Part shown: positions 38,145 through 48,000 of the stretch, in pieces
How the letters are laid out: the number at the start of each line of letters is the position of its first letter
How positions within the stretch are numbered: position 1 is the stretch's first letter
Origin: Marinobacter nanhaiticus D15-8W
Lineage (GTDB): Bacteria > Pseudomonadota > Gammaproteobacteria > Pseudomonadales > Oleiphilaceae
Length of the DNA: 64,000 bases
Reading direction: 5' to 3'
Assembly (NCBI RefSeq): GCF_036511935.1
Contig: NZ_AP028878.1
Coordinates: forward strand, 4,340,001 to 4,404,000
Translations under genes and position numbers: made by a program
The notes under the pieces: model-generated
What the model saw: only the letters and a program-made list of their open reading frames with translations
Databases searched by the model: none
Told to the model about the DNA's origin: nothing

Positions 38145-38342
38145 CTAGGCACCCTGGGCAGGAGCGACCATATCGACGAACTGGCGGGCCTCATCAAAGG
38201 AGGGGAACGTCTGGAGCACTTCCTGGCCGACGATCTCCACGTCGTAGGTCAGGTCAGTGGGGGACGGAACTTCTTCGCACGGTCGGGCAACCACCCGTAG
38301 CAGACCGCGCTCAAGCATCACGTTGTCTTGCGTAACAGCCAT
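38145..38342 (-). CDS. Hypothetical protein (65 aa)
   Basis: Starts MAVTQDNVMLERGLLRVVARP and ends with a SFDEARQFVDMV helix. The ATG at 38342 abuts the stop of the upstream frame (TAAATG), and ACAGGAA is a possible ribosome binding site. No family recognised. Confidence 0.5.
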   Translation of the reverse strand: MAVTQDNVMLERGLLRVVARPCEEVPSPTDLTYDVEIVGQEVLQTFPSFDEARQFVDMVAPAQGA

Positions 38343-38558
38343 TTAACGCATTCCTGTCTTGTTATTATGCAGGCCCGCATCTGTTCCGGGGCGCAGGACG
38401 CTGGACTCATCGTGCTCGTCGGCTCCGGCGCTCCCGGTTTCTGCTGTACTGCACCCACCGGCCCTTCCTGGGGCGGGGCCTATAAGCCAGCAGACGATAA
38501 AACCTAGCAGAATCAGGCCGTAAGGGAGATTAAAACGGTATCTTTTTGTGACACCCAT
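38343..38558 (-). CDS. Hypothetical small membrane protein (71 aa)
   Basis: A short frame with one hydrophobic segment (about residues 11-26: YGLILLGFIVCWLIGPA) and a polar tail. Directly abuts the following 65-aa gene, which is the main argument for its reality. Not recognised. Confidence 0.35.
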   Translation of the reverse strand: MGVTKRYRFNLPYGLILLGFIVCWLIGPAPGRAGGCSTAETGSAGADEHDESSVLRPGTDAGLHNNKTGMR

Positions 38559-39151
38559 CGGTTCGCGCGGTTATACGACAGCCTACTGTAACCGCTTATT
38601 GCCACGCCGTTTTTTCACTCGCAAGCGGAGAGATTACAGACTTGGTCGGTCGGCGCCAAGTGATCCGCCTATTGATTTTTATCCCAACAGTCCGTAAAAC
38701 TTCATGCCATCGAGCCACGTTCCATACGCAATTTCCGCGTCCGTATATATGCAACATGACGGAAACGCGACCTAACGCGAATAGACGCGCGATCAGGACA
38801 TTGCGGGACACGGTCCACAAAAGAGAAAGGCAATGCCGATGCCGGCGATCCCGGCTGACTCGGCAGGAAAAAGCAGAATGCAAAGCCTTCAGATAGTGAC
38901 AGACCCATCAACAATTCCTGCGGCGATGCGTCCGCGCCTGCAACCTGCAGCGCTCATCGGACAATCCCCCGTGGCGAAGCTCGTCCTCGCGAAAGTCCTC
39001 GACGAGTAGATTCTCCCCTATCCAATTGCAACGGATGCACTGACCTTACCAATCACGCGGAGTTCGTGATTCAGGGGGTTAGTGTAGCCGCTCGAATGCG
39101 TCTATCTTTATCTAGATACCGACTGTTTCAGTACAGGACCAGGAGTCATCC
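38559..39151. other. Long intergenic region before arginine-type ABC transporter
   Basis: Almost 600 bases with no convincing gene. It must contain the promoter of the transporter operon; a CAGGAG ribosome binding site lies at 39139. Sequence around 39095-39115 is AT-rich. I found no clear arginine-regulator operator by eye. Confidence 0.5.
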
Positions 39152-39922
39152 ATGGCGGAAAACGCGCCCTTGATCTGTAAAGACATCCACAAAACCTTCA
39201 ACGAAAATGAAGTTCTCAAGGGAATTTCCCTGGAAACACGCAAAGGCGATGTGGTGTCGCTGATCGGCAGCTCCGGTTCCGGCAAGAGTACTTTCCTACG
39301 CTGTATCAACCTTTTGGAAACGCCCACTTCCGGGGAGGTCATCGTCCACGGTGACCCAATTCGGTTCAAGCAGAACCGCAAGGGCGTGCGCATCCCGGCG
39401 GACACCAAACAGGTGGAGCTTATCCGTGCCAAGCTGTCCATGGTATTCCAGGGCTTCAACCTCTGGTCCCACATGACGGTGCTGGAAAACATTATCGAAG
39501 CCCCGATGCACGTGCTGAAGGTGCCCAAGAAGCAAGCCATCGAGCGCGCAGAAGCCTACCTCCAGAAGGTGGGTATCTATGAACGCAAGGACTACTATCC
39601 GGCCCAGATGTCCGGCGGTCAGCAGCAGCGTGCCGCGATCGCCCGGGCCCTGGCCATGGAGCCGGAGGTGATGCTGTTCGACGAGCCCACCTCCGCCCTG
39701 GATCCGGAACTCGTCGGCGAGGTCCTCCGCGTCATGCAAAGCCTGGCCGAGGAAGGCCGCACCATGATCGTGGTGACCCACGAGATGGCCTTCGCGCGGG
39801 ATGTATCGTCCCAGGTCCTGTTCTTGCATCAGGGGCGGATTGAAGAACAGGGCACCCCGGAGAAAGTTTTCGACAATCCGGATTCGGAACGCATGAAGCA
39901 GTTCCTGGCCCCCAACTTCTGA
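39152..39922 (+). CDS. aotP: Polar amino-acid ABC transporter ATPase (AotP/HisP type)
   Basis: 256-residue ATPase of the HisP/ArtP/AotP class that powers uptake of basic amino acids. Walker [11 protein letters not shown]-loop in [14 protein letters not shown], signature QMSGGQQQR, Walker [15 protein letters not shown], and H-loop VVTHEMAFA. First gene of an operon with a binding protein, two permeases and astE, so arginine/ornithine (or succinylarginine pathway substrates) is the likely cargo. The P. aeruginosa operon has the ATPase at the other end. Confidence 0.88.
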   Translation: MAENAPLICKDIHKTFNENEVLKGISLETRKGDVVSLIGSSGSGKSTFLRCINLLETPTSGEVIVHGDPIRFKQNRKGVRIPADTKQVELIRAKLSMVFQGFNLWSHMTVLENIIEAPMHVLKVPKKQAIERAEAYLQKVGIYERKDYYPAQMSGGQQQRAAIARALAMEPEVMLFDEPTSALDPELVGEVLRVMQSLAEEGRTMIVVTHEMAFARDVSSQVLFLHQGRIEEQGTPEKVFDNPDSERMKQFLAPNF

Positions 39923-40043
39923 CCATTTTCTGATCCGTCCGAGACGGGCGCCACCATGGTCCTGTCAAACGCAGTTCAGAGATAAGGCGGTGTCCGCACC
40001 GCTGATAAAAAAGCCAAACGGCAAAACAATGGAGAAGCGACTC

Positions 40044-40799
40044 ATGAAAAAGCTGATTGTTGCAGCAAGCTGTGCCCTGGCTCTCGTAGCCGGCACGGTC
40101 CAGGCAAAAGAGTGGAAGAACATCCGCATCGCGTTCGACGTGCCCTACGAGCCGTTCGAATACAAGACCCCGGACGGCGAGCTGACCGGTTTCGAAGTGG
40201 AACTGGCCGAAGCCATGTGTAAGGAAATGGACGCCCAGTGCGACTTCGTTATCCAGGCATGGGACGGCATGATCCCGGGCCTGCTGGCGCGTAAGTTCGA
40301 CGCCATCATGTCTTCCATGTCCATCACGGAAGAGCGCGCGGCGAAGGTATTGTTCTCTGAGCCGTACTACATCACTCCCGGCGCCTGGTTCGCCAAGACC
40401 GGCGAAACGACCGATCCGACCGACACCGATGCCATGCAGGGCAAGGTGGTTGGCGTGCAGCGCGGCACCACCATGGACAACTACGTCACCGAGAACATGA
40501 GCGACGTGGTCGACATCAAGCGTTACACCACCGCCGACGACATGGTCCTGGACCTGGAAGGCGAGCGCCTGGACATGATCTTCGTTGATTACCCGGTAGG
40601 CGAGCAGGTACTGGAAGGCCGGGAAGGCTTCCACGAAATTGGCGAGCCGGTGAAGCTGGGCGAAGGCGTTGCCGTTGCCATGCGCAAGCGTGACGAGGAC
40701 CTGGCCAAACAGATCAATGAGGCGCTGGACACACTGAAGAACGACGGCACCTACGACGAAATCATGAACAAGTACTTCAGCTACGACATCAAGATGTAA
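40044..40799 (+). CDS. aotJ: Periplasmic basic amino-acid-binding protein (AotJ-like)
   Basis: 251-residue solute-binding protein of family 3. Signal peptide of about 22 residues (KKLIVAAS... VQAKE). The body matches lysine/arginine/ornithine-binding proteins: YEPFEYKTPDGELTGFEVEL, the WDGMIPGLLARKFDAIMSSMSIT hinge region, and VGVQRGTTMDNYV. The start at 40044 has GGAG nine bases upstream; the frame is open from 39990. A strong hairpin follows, which may raise the level of this protein over the permeases. Confidence 0.9.
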   Translation: MKKLIVAASCALALVAGTVQAKEWKNIRIAFDVPYEPFEYKTPDGELTGFEVELAEAMCKEMDAQCDFVIQAWDGMIPGLLARKFDAIMSSMSITEERAAKVLFSEPYYITPGAWFAKTGETTDPTDTDAMQGKVVGVQRGTTMDNYVTENMSDVVDIKRYTTADDMVLDLEGERLDMIFVDYPVGEQVLEGREGFHEIGEPVKLGEGVAVAMRKRDEDLAKQINEALDTLKNDGTYDEIMNKYFSYDIKM

Positions 40800-40808
40800 A
40801 CCTGACGT

Positions 40809-40831
40809 GGCCGCCGGCCAGTCCGGCGGCC
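40809..40831 (+). promoter_or_regulatory. Intra-operon hairpin after binding-protein gene
   Basis: Perfect 9-bp stem GGCCGCCGG/CCGGCGGCC with loop CCAGT, without a T run. Such hairpins between binding-protein and permease genes protect the upstream mRNA and give the binding protein higher expression. Confidence 0.7.
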
Positions 40832-40853
40832 CGTCCCTGACTCGGACCTATCC

Positions 40854-41558
40854 ATGCTCGATCTGCACGGCTACGGCCCTTCATTGCTGAAAGGCGCCCT
40901 GGTTACCGTTGAACTCGCGCTGGCGTCACTGGCGCTCGCCTTGATACTCGGTTTGATTGGCGCCTCGTCGAAGCTTTCGGGGAACCGCGGGCTCTATGCC
41001 GGCGCGACCTTTTACACGACCGTGATTCGCGGCGTGCCCGACCTGGTCATGATGCTGCTGTTCTACTATGGCGGCCAGGTCCTGGTGAACATGCTTTCCG
41101 ACTACCTCTACTACGAATTCGAGGTCGACTGGTTTTTCCAGTTCGATCCCTTTATTGCCGGTGTCCTGACCATTGGCCTGATCTTCGGCGCCTACATGAC
41201 TGAGACCTTTCGTGGCGCCTTCATGGCGGTGGATTCCGGCCAGATCGAAGCCGGCAAGGCCTACGGTTTCACCCGTTGGCACACCTTCCGGCGCATCATG
41301 TTTCCGCAGATGCTGCGTCATGCCCTGCCCGGTATCGGCAACAACTGGCAGGTGCTGCTCAAGACCACAGCCCTGGTGTCCATTATCGGTCTGACCGACA
41401 TGGTTCGGATTGCCGAGCAGGCCAGTAAGGCCGAGCACGAGCCGTTCAAGTTCTTCATTCCGGTGGCAGCCGTTTACCTGATCCTGACGGCGGTTTCGGA
41501 ACTGTTTATCAAATGGCTCAATGCCCGAGTCAGTGTCGGTGTTGCGAGGGGGGACTGA
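40854..41558 (+). CDS. aotQ: Amino-acid ABC transporter permease (AotQ/HisQ-like)
   Basis: 234-residue inner-membrane permease, about five helices, HisQ/HisM family. The EAA loop that contacts the ATPase is visible as EAGKAYGFTRWHTFRRIMFPQMLRHALPG-like sequence at about residues 137-165. The N-terminal GALVTVELALASLALALILG and the VIRGVPDLVMMLLFYYGGQ segment are typical. Overlap-free, with the partner permease starting 4 bases later. Confidence 0.9.
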   Translation: MLDLHGYGPSLLKGALVTVELALASLALALILGLIGASSKLSGNRGLYAGATFYTTVIRGVPDLVMMLLFYYGGQVLVNMLSDYLYYEFEVDWFFQFDPFIAGVLTIGLIFGAYMTETFRGAFMAVDSGQIEAGKAYGFTRWHTFRRIMFPQMLRHALPGIGNNWQVLLKTTALVSIIGLTDMVRIAEQASKAEHEPFKFFIPVAAVYLILTAVSELFIKWLNARVSVGVARGD

Positions 41559-41562
41559 GCTC

Positions 41563-42282
41563 ATGCCTGAATTTATTGCCGAATGGCTGAACCAGAACGA
41601 CATCTTCACCGCTACCACCATGCTGCATTACTGGGATGGCCTGGTGACCACGGTTCAGTTGGTCTTCCTGTCGCTGATCATCGGTCTGGTGCTGTCGGTT
41701 CCGCTGGCGCTGATGCGCACGGTGCGCAACCCGTTCATCAACGGCCCGGTATGGCTCTACACCTACCTGTTTCGCGGCACGCCGCTGCTGATCCAGCTCT
41801 ACATCATCTACTACGGTGTTGCGCAGATCGAAGGCATCCAGGACACCTTCTGGTGGGAAATCTTCAAGCAGCCTTTCTATCCGGCATTGCTGGCGTTCGT
41901 ACTCAACACCACGGCCTACACCACCGAAATCATCCGCGGCGCGATCATGGCAACACCCTATGGTGAAATCGAGGCCGCCAAGGCCTATGGTATGTCGTGG
42001 CTGATGCGGGTAAGGCGGATCGTCCTGCCCAGTGCCGCACGGCGTGCCCTGCAGGCCTACTCCAACGAGGTGATCTTCATGCTCCACGCCAGTGCCATTG
42101 CCAGCGTGGTGACTATCGTCGACCTGACGGGCGCGGCGCGAAATATCTACTCGCGCTTCTATGCACCGTTCGACGCCTTCATCATGGTAGCGCTGATCTA
42201 CATGGCCCTGACCTTCGCCATCGTATTCATCTTCCGCCGCCTGGAGAAACGCATGCTCCGGCACCTCAAGCCGGCAAATTGA
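41563..42282 (+). CDS. aotM: Amino-acid ABC transporter permease (AotM/HisM-like)
   Basis: 239-residue second permease, HisM class. Core motifs: YLFRGTPLLIQLYIIYYG, and the EAA loop EAAKAYGMSWLMRVRRIVLPSAARRALPAY-like segment at about residues 143-170. The ATG at 41563 follows AGGGGGG; the in-frame start at 41521 would sit within aotQ. astE starts one base after the stop, so it belongs to the same transcript. Confidence 0.9.
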   Translation: MPEFIAEWLNQNDIFTATTMLHYWDGLVTTVQLVFLSLIIGLVLSVPLALMRTVRNPFINGPVWLYTYLFRGTPLLIQLYIIYYGVAQIEGIQDTFWWEIFKQPFYPALLAFVLNTTAYTTEIIRGAIMATPYGEIEAAKAYGMSWLMRVRRIVLPSAARRALQAYSNEVIFMLHASAIASVVTIVDLTGAARNIYSRFYAPFDAFIMVALIYMALTFAIVFIFRRLEKRMLRHLKPAN

Positions 42283-42283
42283 T

Positions 42284-43303
42284 ATGTCTGCACGTGACGC
42301 CCTGTTCGATGGCGAGCCCGATTGGCTCGCCCATACACTCGCTTTCCATGACCGGCCCGCATCGCCGGTTTCCCTGACACTGGCCGATGGCGCCCGAATC
42401 GAGCGGCTGGATACCGGTATCCTCGAACTGATCCCCGTCAATAGCGATGGCGAACGCCTGATCGTCTCTGCCGGCGTGCATGGCAACGAGACGGCCCCCA
42501 TCGAAGTGGTCAATGGGCTGCTCAACGAACTGCTGGACGGGGAATGGATGCTAGGCAAGCGGACGTTGCTGATCCTCGGCAACCCGGCTTCGATGGTGAA
42601 AGGCGACCGCTTCGTCGAGTTCAACATGAACCGCCTGTTCAGCGGCGCGCACGCCAAAACGCCCTATGTGGGCACGCCAGAGGCTGATCGCGCAGCGCGG
42701 CTTGAAGCCGTATGCCATGAGTTCGCGGACAATGCCGGCTCCCTGGTCCACTACGATCTGCATACCGCCATTCGCCCCTCACATCGGGAGAAATTCGCGC
42801 TCTATCCCTTCGTGGAAGGCCGGGCCGTGCCGCAACGCCAATGCGATTTCCTGCTGGAAGCGGACGTTCCGACGTTACTGTTGCAGCACAAGAGCGGCAC
42901 CACCTTCTCGTCCTTCTCGTCCAGTCATCTTGGGGCCGAAAGCTTCACCATCGAACTGGGCAAGGTACGGCCGTTCGGCCAGAACGACCTGAGCCGCTTC
43001 ACCGGTATCGAGACAGCCCTGCGTCGCCTGTTCAAAGGCGAGCCGACCCCAAAGCCCGATCGAACGAAGGAACTGGCCGTATTCGAAGTCGTCCACGAAA
43101 TCCTCAACACCGGTGACAGCTTCCAGTTCCACGTACCGGATGACGTGGCCAACTTCACGGCTTACGAGCCGGGCACGGTGATCTGGGAAGATGATGAAAC
43201 GATCTATCGTGTCGGCGACAGCCCCGAGGCGATCATCTTTCCGAACCGGAACGTCCCGGTGGGCCAGCGGGTGGGTCTGTTAGTCAGAGAGAAGCAGCAA
43301 TAA
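42284..43303 (+). CDS. astE: Succinylglutamate desuccinylase
   Basis: 339-residue zinc hydrolase, last step of the arginine succinyltransferase pathway (succinylglutamate to glutamate plus succinate). Zinc ligands: His and Glu of SAGVHGNETAP and His of YDLHTAIR; GTTFSSFSSSHLGA and the catalytic Glu in IELGKVRPFGQND also match E. coli AstE. It is the terminal gene of the transporter operon rather than of the ast cluster on the other strand 7 kb away. A relationship to P. aeruginosa aotO is possible, but motif agreement with AstE is strong. Confidence 0.92.
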   Translation: MSARDALFDGEPDWLAHTLAFHDRPASPVSLTLADGARIERLDTGILELIPVNSDGERLIVSAGVHGNETAPIEVVNGLLNELLDGEWMLGKRTLLILGNPASMVKGDRFVEFNMNRLFSGAHAKTPYVGTPEADRAARLEAVCHEFADNAGSLVHYDLHTAIRPSHREKFALYPFVEGRAVPQRQCDFLLEADVPTLLLQHKSGTTFSSFSSSHLGAESFTIELGKVRPFGQNDLSRFTGIETALRRLFKGEPTPKPDRTKELAVFEVVHEILNTGDSFQFHVPDDVANFTAYEPGTVIWEDDETIYRVGDSPEAIIFPNRNVPVGQRVGLLVREKQQ

Positions 43304-43305
43304 AT

Positions 43306-43427
43306 GTAGGGCGGTTTCACCCAAGGGCGTAAAAGCAAAGCGTAACCCGACACCTTTCCCAAGTACCGCCACCTCTCCCCTCGGCGACACTCCGATGTCG
43401 GGTTACGCCAAGGCTAACCCGACCTAC
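43306..43427. repeat. R2 palindromic repeat, copy b
   Basis: 122 bp beginning two bases after the astE stop. It opens GTAGGGCGGTTTCACCC and closes GGCTAACCCGACCTAC, with inner arms GCGTAACCCGACA and TGTCGGGTTACGCC. Same structure as copies at 4778 and 62115. Placed where plus-strand astE meets minus-strand genes. Confidence 0.88.
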
Positions 43428-43454
43428 GCATCCATAGTGCTCCTGAATCTTTAC

Positions 43455-43486
43455 GGGCAGTCCTGTGGACTGCTCCGAAATTGAAG
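43455..43486. repeat. R1 repeat, copy 2, left part
   Basis: GGGCAGTCCTGTGGACTGCTCCGAAATTGAAG-type sequence, i.e. the first arm of R1. It is broken after TTGAAG by the MITE-like element; its second part resumes at 45023 with CTGAAGCATCGGCTACA. Confidence 0.85.
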
Positions 43487-43637
43487 AGGGTGCTGCAAAA
43501 GCTTGCGGTATTAAGCCTCTCTCCCCTGGCGGCGGGCTGGGGCGCGAAGCGGAGGTTTGGATAGAGTGGCCGAGGCAAAGCCTCGCTAGAAGTCAGCTCT
43601 GGCAACGATGAGCGCCTGACGGCGCTCCCCCCTCTCC

Positions 43638-44946
43638 TGTGCAACCGGAACATAGGTAACACTTTGAACCGGCAACATGGGTTACACCTATTCCCCCGCA
43701 TGCCACTCGCATGCGGGCTCCAATCGCGCGGTTTTGAGGTTAATATGACCGAGCAGATGGGTGCTGTATCGCACCTCGACCCGGTCATTCTCCACCTCTT
43801 GCAGGCCTACGCGATGTCTGGCTAACAGCCCGCTGATGTAGATCAGATGGCCCTGCCACTTGATTTCGCCGTTGTGACGAACGTTGCGAACCGCCTGGTC
43901 CACGTTATATTCAATCGGGCGCAGCACGGGCGAGTACCGACGCCTTGAGGGCTGATACACGCTGGCCGGTGTTTGCCTGCCCAGCGCCTCATGGCTGCGT
44001 TGTTCGTTAAACTCCTCACGGAATGCCTGCAGCGTGGTCTGTTGCTGCATCAAGCTTGTCCCGCGCATCCGTCCACCCACTGCTCGATTCAGTGAACCGT
44101 GCATGCGCTCGTGACGGGCATTCTGTGTGGGCGTTCCCGGCTTGCTACGATGCACCCCAATGCCCAGCTCGACCCACCATTTCGACAGTCGCGTCAGACC
44201 TCCTGCTGAGCGACTGGCGAAGGGCGCCCCGTTGTCGGACAAGATCCCCTCCGGCAGACCGTACTCATGGAAAACCCATTCCATAATCGGCTTCGCCTGG
44301 ACGTAGTCTGTTGCGCTCACGCCATGACAGCCCAAGACATAACGGCTGGCATTGTCGGTTACCGTGAGCGGATAACACCAGCGCCCACCGGCCGTCCGGT
44401 ACTGCCCCTTGTAGTCCACACTCCACAGCGCATTAGTGCGATCACCCAGTTCAAACGGTTGCGGGTCGGCCGGGTACGGCCGCTTGTAGCGCCGTTTCTT
44501 GACCAGACCCGCAGCTTTGAGTATCTCACCGGCCGTGCTGTCTGCCGGCAATGCCATCGCCGGTTCTAGCTCACGCAAGCGGTCCAGAACCTTCTTGGGG
44601 CCAAAGCTGGGATGGACTTTCTTGATCGCCACAATCTGTTCAGCCACGTCCTCCGCCACTGCATGTGGGCAATAGTGCGGCGCTCGGGAGCGCTCCTGCA
44701 GCCCACCGGCACCTTCCTCCTGGTAGCGCCTGATCCACTTGTAAGCCGTCTTGCGGCTAATGCCGTAGCTGCGGGCCAGATCGCTTACACCGTGCCCGCC
44801 CTGCAGCCAGGCCGCGATCAACTGCATCTTCAGATCCATTACACAAGTCTCTTTCCAGGGCATGGGCGCGTCCTCCTTGCCCATACCGTAACTTGTGTAA
44901 CCCATGTTCCCGGCTTGAGGTGTTACCTATGTTGCCGGTTTGCACA
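43638..44946. mobile_element. IS481-type insertion sequence
   Basis: 1309 bp bounded by imperfect inverted repeats of about 50 bp starting TGTGCAACCGGAACATAGG (left) and TGTGCAAACCGGCAACATAGG (right, read inward). Each end holds two tandem copies of a CCGGxAACATxGGTxACAC motif, probably transposase binding sites. It encodes one transposase. Comparing with the intact MITE at 51772 shows a 3-bp target duplication TCC. Complete and apparently functional. Confidence 0.93.
43688..44863 (-). CDS. IS481-family DDE transposase
   Basis: 391 residues. N-terminal helix-turn-helix (GVSDLARSYGISRKTAYKWIRRY) and an integrase-type catalytic core with Asp in LWSVDYKGQY, Asp in GILSDNGAPF and Glu in ARHERMHGSLN, the DDE arrangement of IS481 transposases. 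The C-terminal ~70 residues form a separate domain. ATG 44863 follows AAGGAGG; the frame is open up to the IR but the extra residues are not needed. Intact, no frameshift. Confidence 0.95.
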   Translation of the reverse strand: MPWKETCVMDLKMQLIAAWLQGGHGVSDLARSYGISRKTAYKWIRRYQEEGAGGLQERSRAPHYCPHAVAEDVAEQIVAIKKVHPSFGPKKVLDRLRELEPAMALPADSTAGEILKAAGLVKKRRYKRPYPADPQPFELGDRTNALWSVDYKGQYRTAGGRWCYPLTVTDNASRYVLGCHGVSATDYVQAKPIMEWVFHEYGLPEGILSDNGAPFASRSAGGLTRLSKWWVELGIGVHRSKPGTPTQNARHERMHGSLNRAVGGRMRGTSLMQQQTTLQAFREEFNEQRSHEALGRQTPASVYQPSRRRYSPVLRPIEYNVDQAVRNVRHNGEIKWQGHLIYISGLLARHRVGLQEVENDRVEVRYSTHLLGHINLKTARLEPACEWHAGE

Positions 44947-45022
44947 TCCCCGACCCTCTCCCGCGAGGGGAGAGGGCGTTTATGCCGGTACTCATGGAGC
45001 ACAGGCACTTTTGCAACACCCT

Positions 45023-45098
45023 CTGAAGCATCGGCTACATTTCGACTTGGACTCGAGCATGTAGCAGACGCTTCAGCTTCTGAGGCGCCGCAAGGTGC
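45023..45098. repeat. R1 repeat, copy 2, right part
   Basis: CTGAAGCATCGGCTACA, a spacer, then TGTAGCAGACGCTTCAGC and GGCGCCGCAAGGTGCC, the rest of the R1 unit begun at 43455. It ends right at the stop codon of the RND gene (45100). Confidence 0.85.
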
Positions 45099-45099
45099 C

Positions 45100-48000
45100 C
45101 TATGCCGGCGCGTTTGCCATATCCGGCACCCGCCCCCGAATCACCTTGATGCAAAGCGACGGTACCACCAACAAGGTCAGCACCGTCGAAGCCAGCAGCC
45201 CCGAGATGATCGCCCAGGCCATCGGCGGCCAAAGCGTCGAACTGGAGAACGCCAGCGGCAACAAGCCGGCCACAGTCGTACCGGTGGTCAATAGGATCGG
45301 TCGGGTACGCTGCTCCACCGCCAGCCGCACCGCATCGCGAACCGACTCACCGTCTTCCAGTTTGCGATCCATCACGTCCAGCAGGACGATCGCGTTATTC
45401 ACTACAATCCCCACCAGCGCGATGACACCCAGCAGGGACTGGAAACCAAACGGCGAACCGGACAGCACCAGACCGGGAAATATCCCCACGGTCGCCAGCG
45501 GCACCGTCAGCAGGATAATCCCTACCCGCTTGAACGAATTGAACTGCAGCAACAGGAAGAAAAGCAGCAACAGCACACCGATGGGCGCCGTGGTCAGCAG
45601 GGCATTGTTGGCGTCGTTGGAGCCTTCGGCGTCGCCGCCGTATTCCAGCCGGGTGCCCGGCGGCAACGGGTGCTGGACCAGGTACGCCTGAAGTCCATCC
45701 AGAGCCTGGCTGAAGCTGTAGCCGGTCTCCAGGTTGGATGTCACTGTATTCACCCTCACCCCCTTACGCAGGTAGCGTGCTGCGGGCTCCCAGGTGGTTT
45801 CCACAGTGGCAACTGCAGACAGCGGCACGGCATCGCCACGGTCGGTGTATATGTTGATGGATAGCAACCGCGACAGGGAAAGCTGGGTGCCGTCCCGCGA
45901 TCGCAGCACCAGCGGAATGGGATCGTCTTCGCGACGGAATTGCTCGGCGACAATGCCGAAACTCTGGCCGTAAAGACTCCGCGCCACATCGGCACGAGTG
46001 ATGCCATAACGGGCCGCGGTGGCATCGTCCACATTGATCCGCACACTCGGAATCCCCGGATCCAGGTCATGACGCACGTCGACGGTGCCCGGGGCCTGGC
46101 GCAGTCCGGCGAAGACCTGTTCGATCGCCTCGGCACGCACCGTATCGTCGGGGTGATAGAGGCGCACTTCCACAGGTGCTGCACGGGGCGGGCCCTGGCC
46201 GAGGATACCGACCGTCAGGTCCAGTTCGGGCATGGCCTGGGCTGCGTAGTCGCGAATCCAATGCACCAGGCCGGTGGTCTGTTCCAACGTCTGCGTGTTG
46301 ACGACAATGCGCCCTCGGTTCGGCGCCTGGGGCGCGCGTTGCAGGTTGTAGTAGAAACTGGGGCCGGTAAAGCCGACGAAGCGGTGGACATCCACCGTCT
46401 CCGGCCGGCTGCGAATAGCGGTCTCCAGTTCGGCTGCGATACTGCCGGTACGGGTCTGGTCTGTGCCCTCGGGCATAAACAGCTCGACGATCACCTGGGG
46501 CCGATCCGCATTGGGGAAAAACTGCTGCTTGAGAAGCGGCGTCAGCGCGACACTGGCGACAACCATCACCACCCCGCCAAGTACCAGCAATCCGGGTACC
46601 TTCGAGACCAGCCCACCAAGGAACCGGGCCAACCCGCCCAGCCGATCCGACCGGACCTGCTTGCGAGGCTTCAGGAACCGGCTGGCCAGCAGCGGTACCG
46701 CAGAAATCGCCAGCAGGTAGCTGATCGACAAGGTCAGCATGATCATCACCGGGATACCCCGGGTAAAATCCGCCGTACCGCCCTTGGACAGAAGCAGGGG
46801 CGCGAAGGCCGCAAGCGTGGTCCCTGTGGATGCCCCCAATGGACCCGCCAGCTCCCGCACCGACTGCTTGAGCGCATCCAGCCGGCGGACGCCTTGGTCC
46901 AGCAGGCTCTGGATATTCTCGACAATCACGATGGCGTTATCGATCAGGATGCCCAGGGAGATAACCATCCCGATCACCGCGATCTGATGCAGCACGCCAC
47001 CACCCAAGTCGTACAACCCGATACTGATCAGCGCCACCATCGGCAGTATGGTGGCCACCAAAATCCCCATGCGTATGCCCATACCGGTGAAGACCACCGC
47101 AATGATGATCGCCACCGACAGCACCAGGCTCCAGGCCAGGCTGTCTAACCGGTCCTCGACTTTGTCCGGCTGAAAGAACATCTCCTTAACCGTATAGGGC
47201 GCGAAGTCTCCCCGAATCTGCTCTAGCCGTTCACGCACCCGTTCGCCGAAACGGATGGCGTCGGTGGTGCCCTCCTCCATGATCAGTGACAGCAACACCA
47301 CTCGCTCGCCGTCATACCAGGTTTCCGGCTGACGCGGCTCTACCGGTCCACGCCAGATATCGGCGGCGGCTGCCAGCGGCACCTGGGAGCCGTCGGGCAG
47401 TTCGATTGGCGTGGCGCGGATGGCATCGATATCGGCGAATTCACTGTTAGGCAGCACCGACAGGCGCTGACCATCCACCACCAGGAAGCCACCGGGGATG
47501 ACCTGGTTGCGTTGCGCCAGCGTGTCGAGCACGCGGGAGGGAGAAATGCCCAGGCGATAGAGAGCCGCGTCGTCCAGGGCCAGGGTAATCTGCTCGTCCA
47601 CGTCCCCTTCCAGCTCGACACGGGAGACACCGGGTATATCCAGCAGGTTATTCTTGAGCCGTTCCGCCTGTTCGGAGAGTTCGGTTACCGACGGCGAACC
47701 ACCGACTGCCAGCACGATGGCGGGAATATCAATCAGCCGGTCCTCCAGGGCCATTTGCCCTACCCCATCGGGAAATTCGAGACGGGCGCGCTCCATAGCC
47801 TGACGCACCCTGTCCCAGGCGGCATCGGTATCGTAGATGTCGTCGTTGAGGCGAATGTTGACCACCGCGACGCCGGTACGGGCCGTGCCCGAAGCGAAAT
47901 CCACTTCCTCCACCTGACGTAGCTCATCCGCCAACGGGCGCATCACCAAGCGCTCCACGGCATCGGCGTTGGCGCCCGGATAACTGGCTGTCAGCAGGCC

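Larger units (their letters stand above)
43487..45022. mobile_element. MITE-like element copy A, split by IS481
   Basis: Non-coding element with terminal inverted repeats AGGGTGCTGCAAAAG (left) and CTTTTGCAACACCCT (right). Flanked by TTGAAG and CTGAAG, so a 6-bp target duplication with one change. Without the IS its length is about 224 bp. The interior is a set of hairpins, with no open frame. The second copy at 51772-51982 is intact and inverted. Confidence 0.85.

Noticed and set aside
38642-38896. 84-residue plus-strand frame in the long gap before the transporter
   Set aside because: Very Arg/Cys/His-rich, no ribosome binding site, and no similarity recognised.
39152-42282. ABC transporter considered as histidine- or glutamine-specific
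   Set aside because: Sequence cannot separate these, but linkage to astE makes arginine/ornithine the better reading.
45940-47148. 402-residue plus-strand frame opposite the RND pump gene
   Set aside because: Composition (Arg/His/Gln-rich) is that of an antisense shadow; the pump gene is unmistakable.
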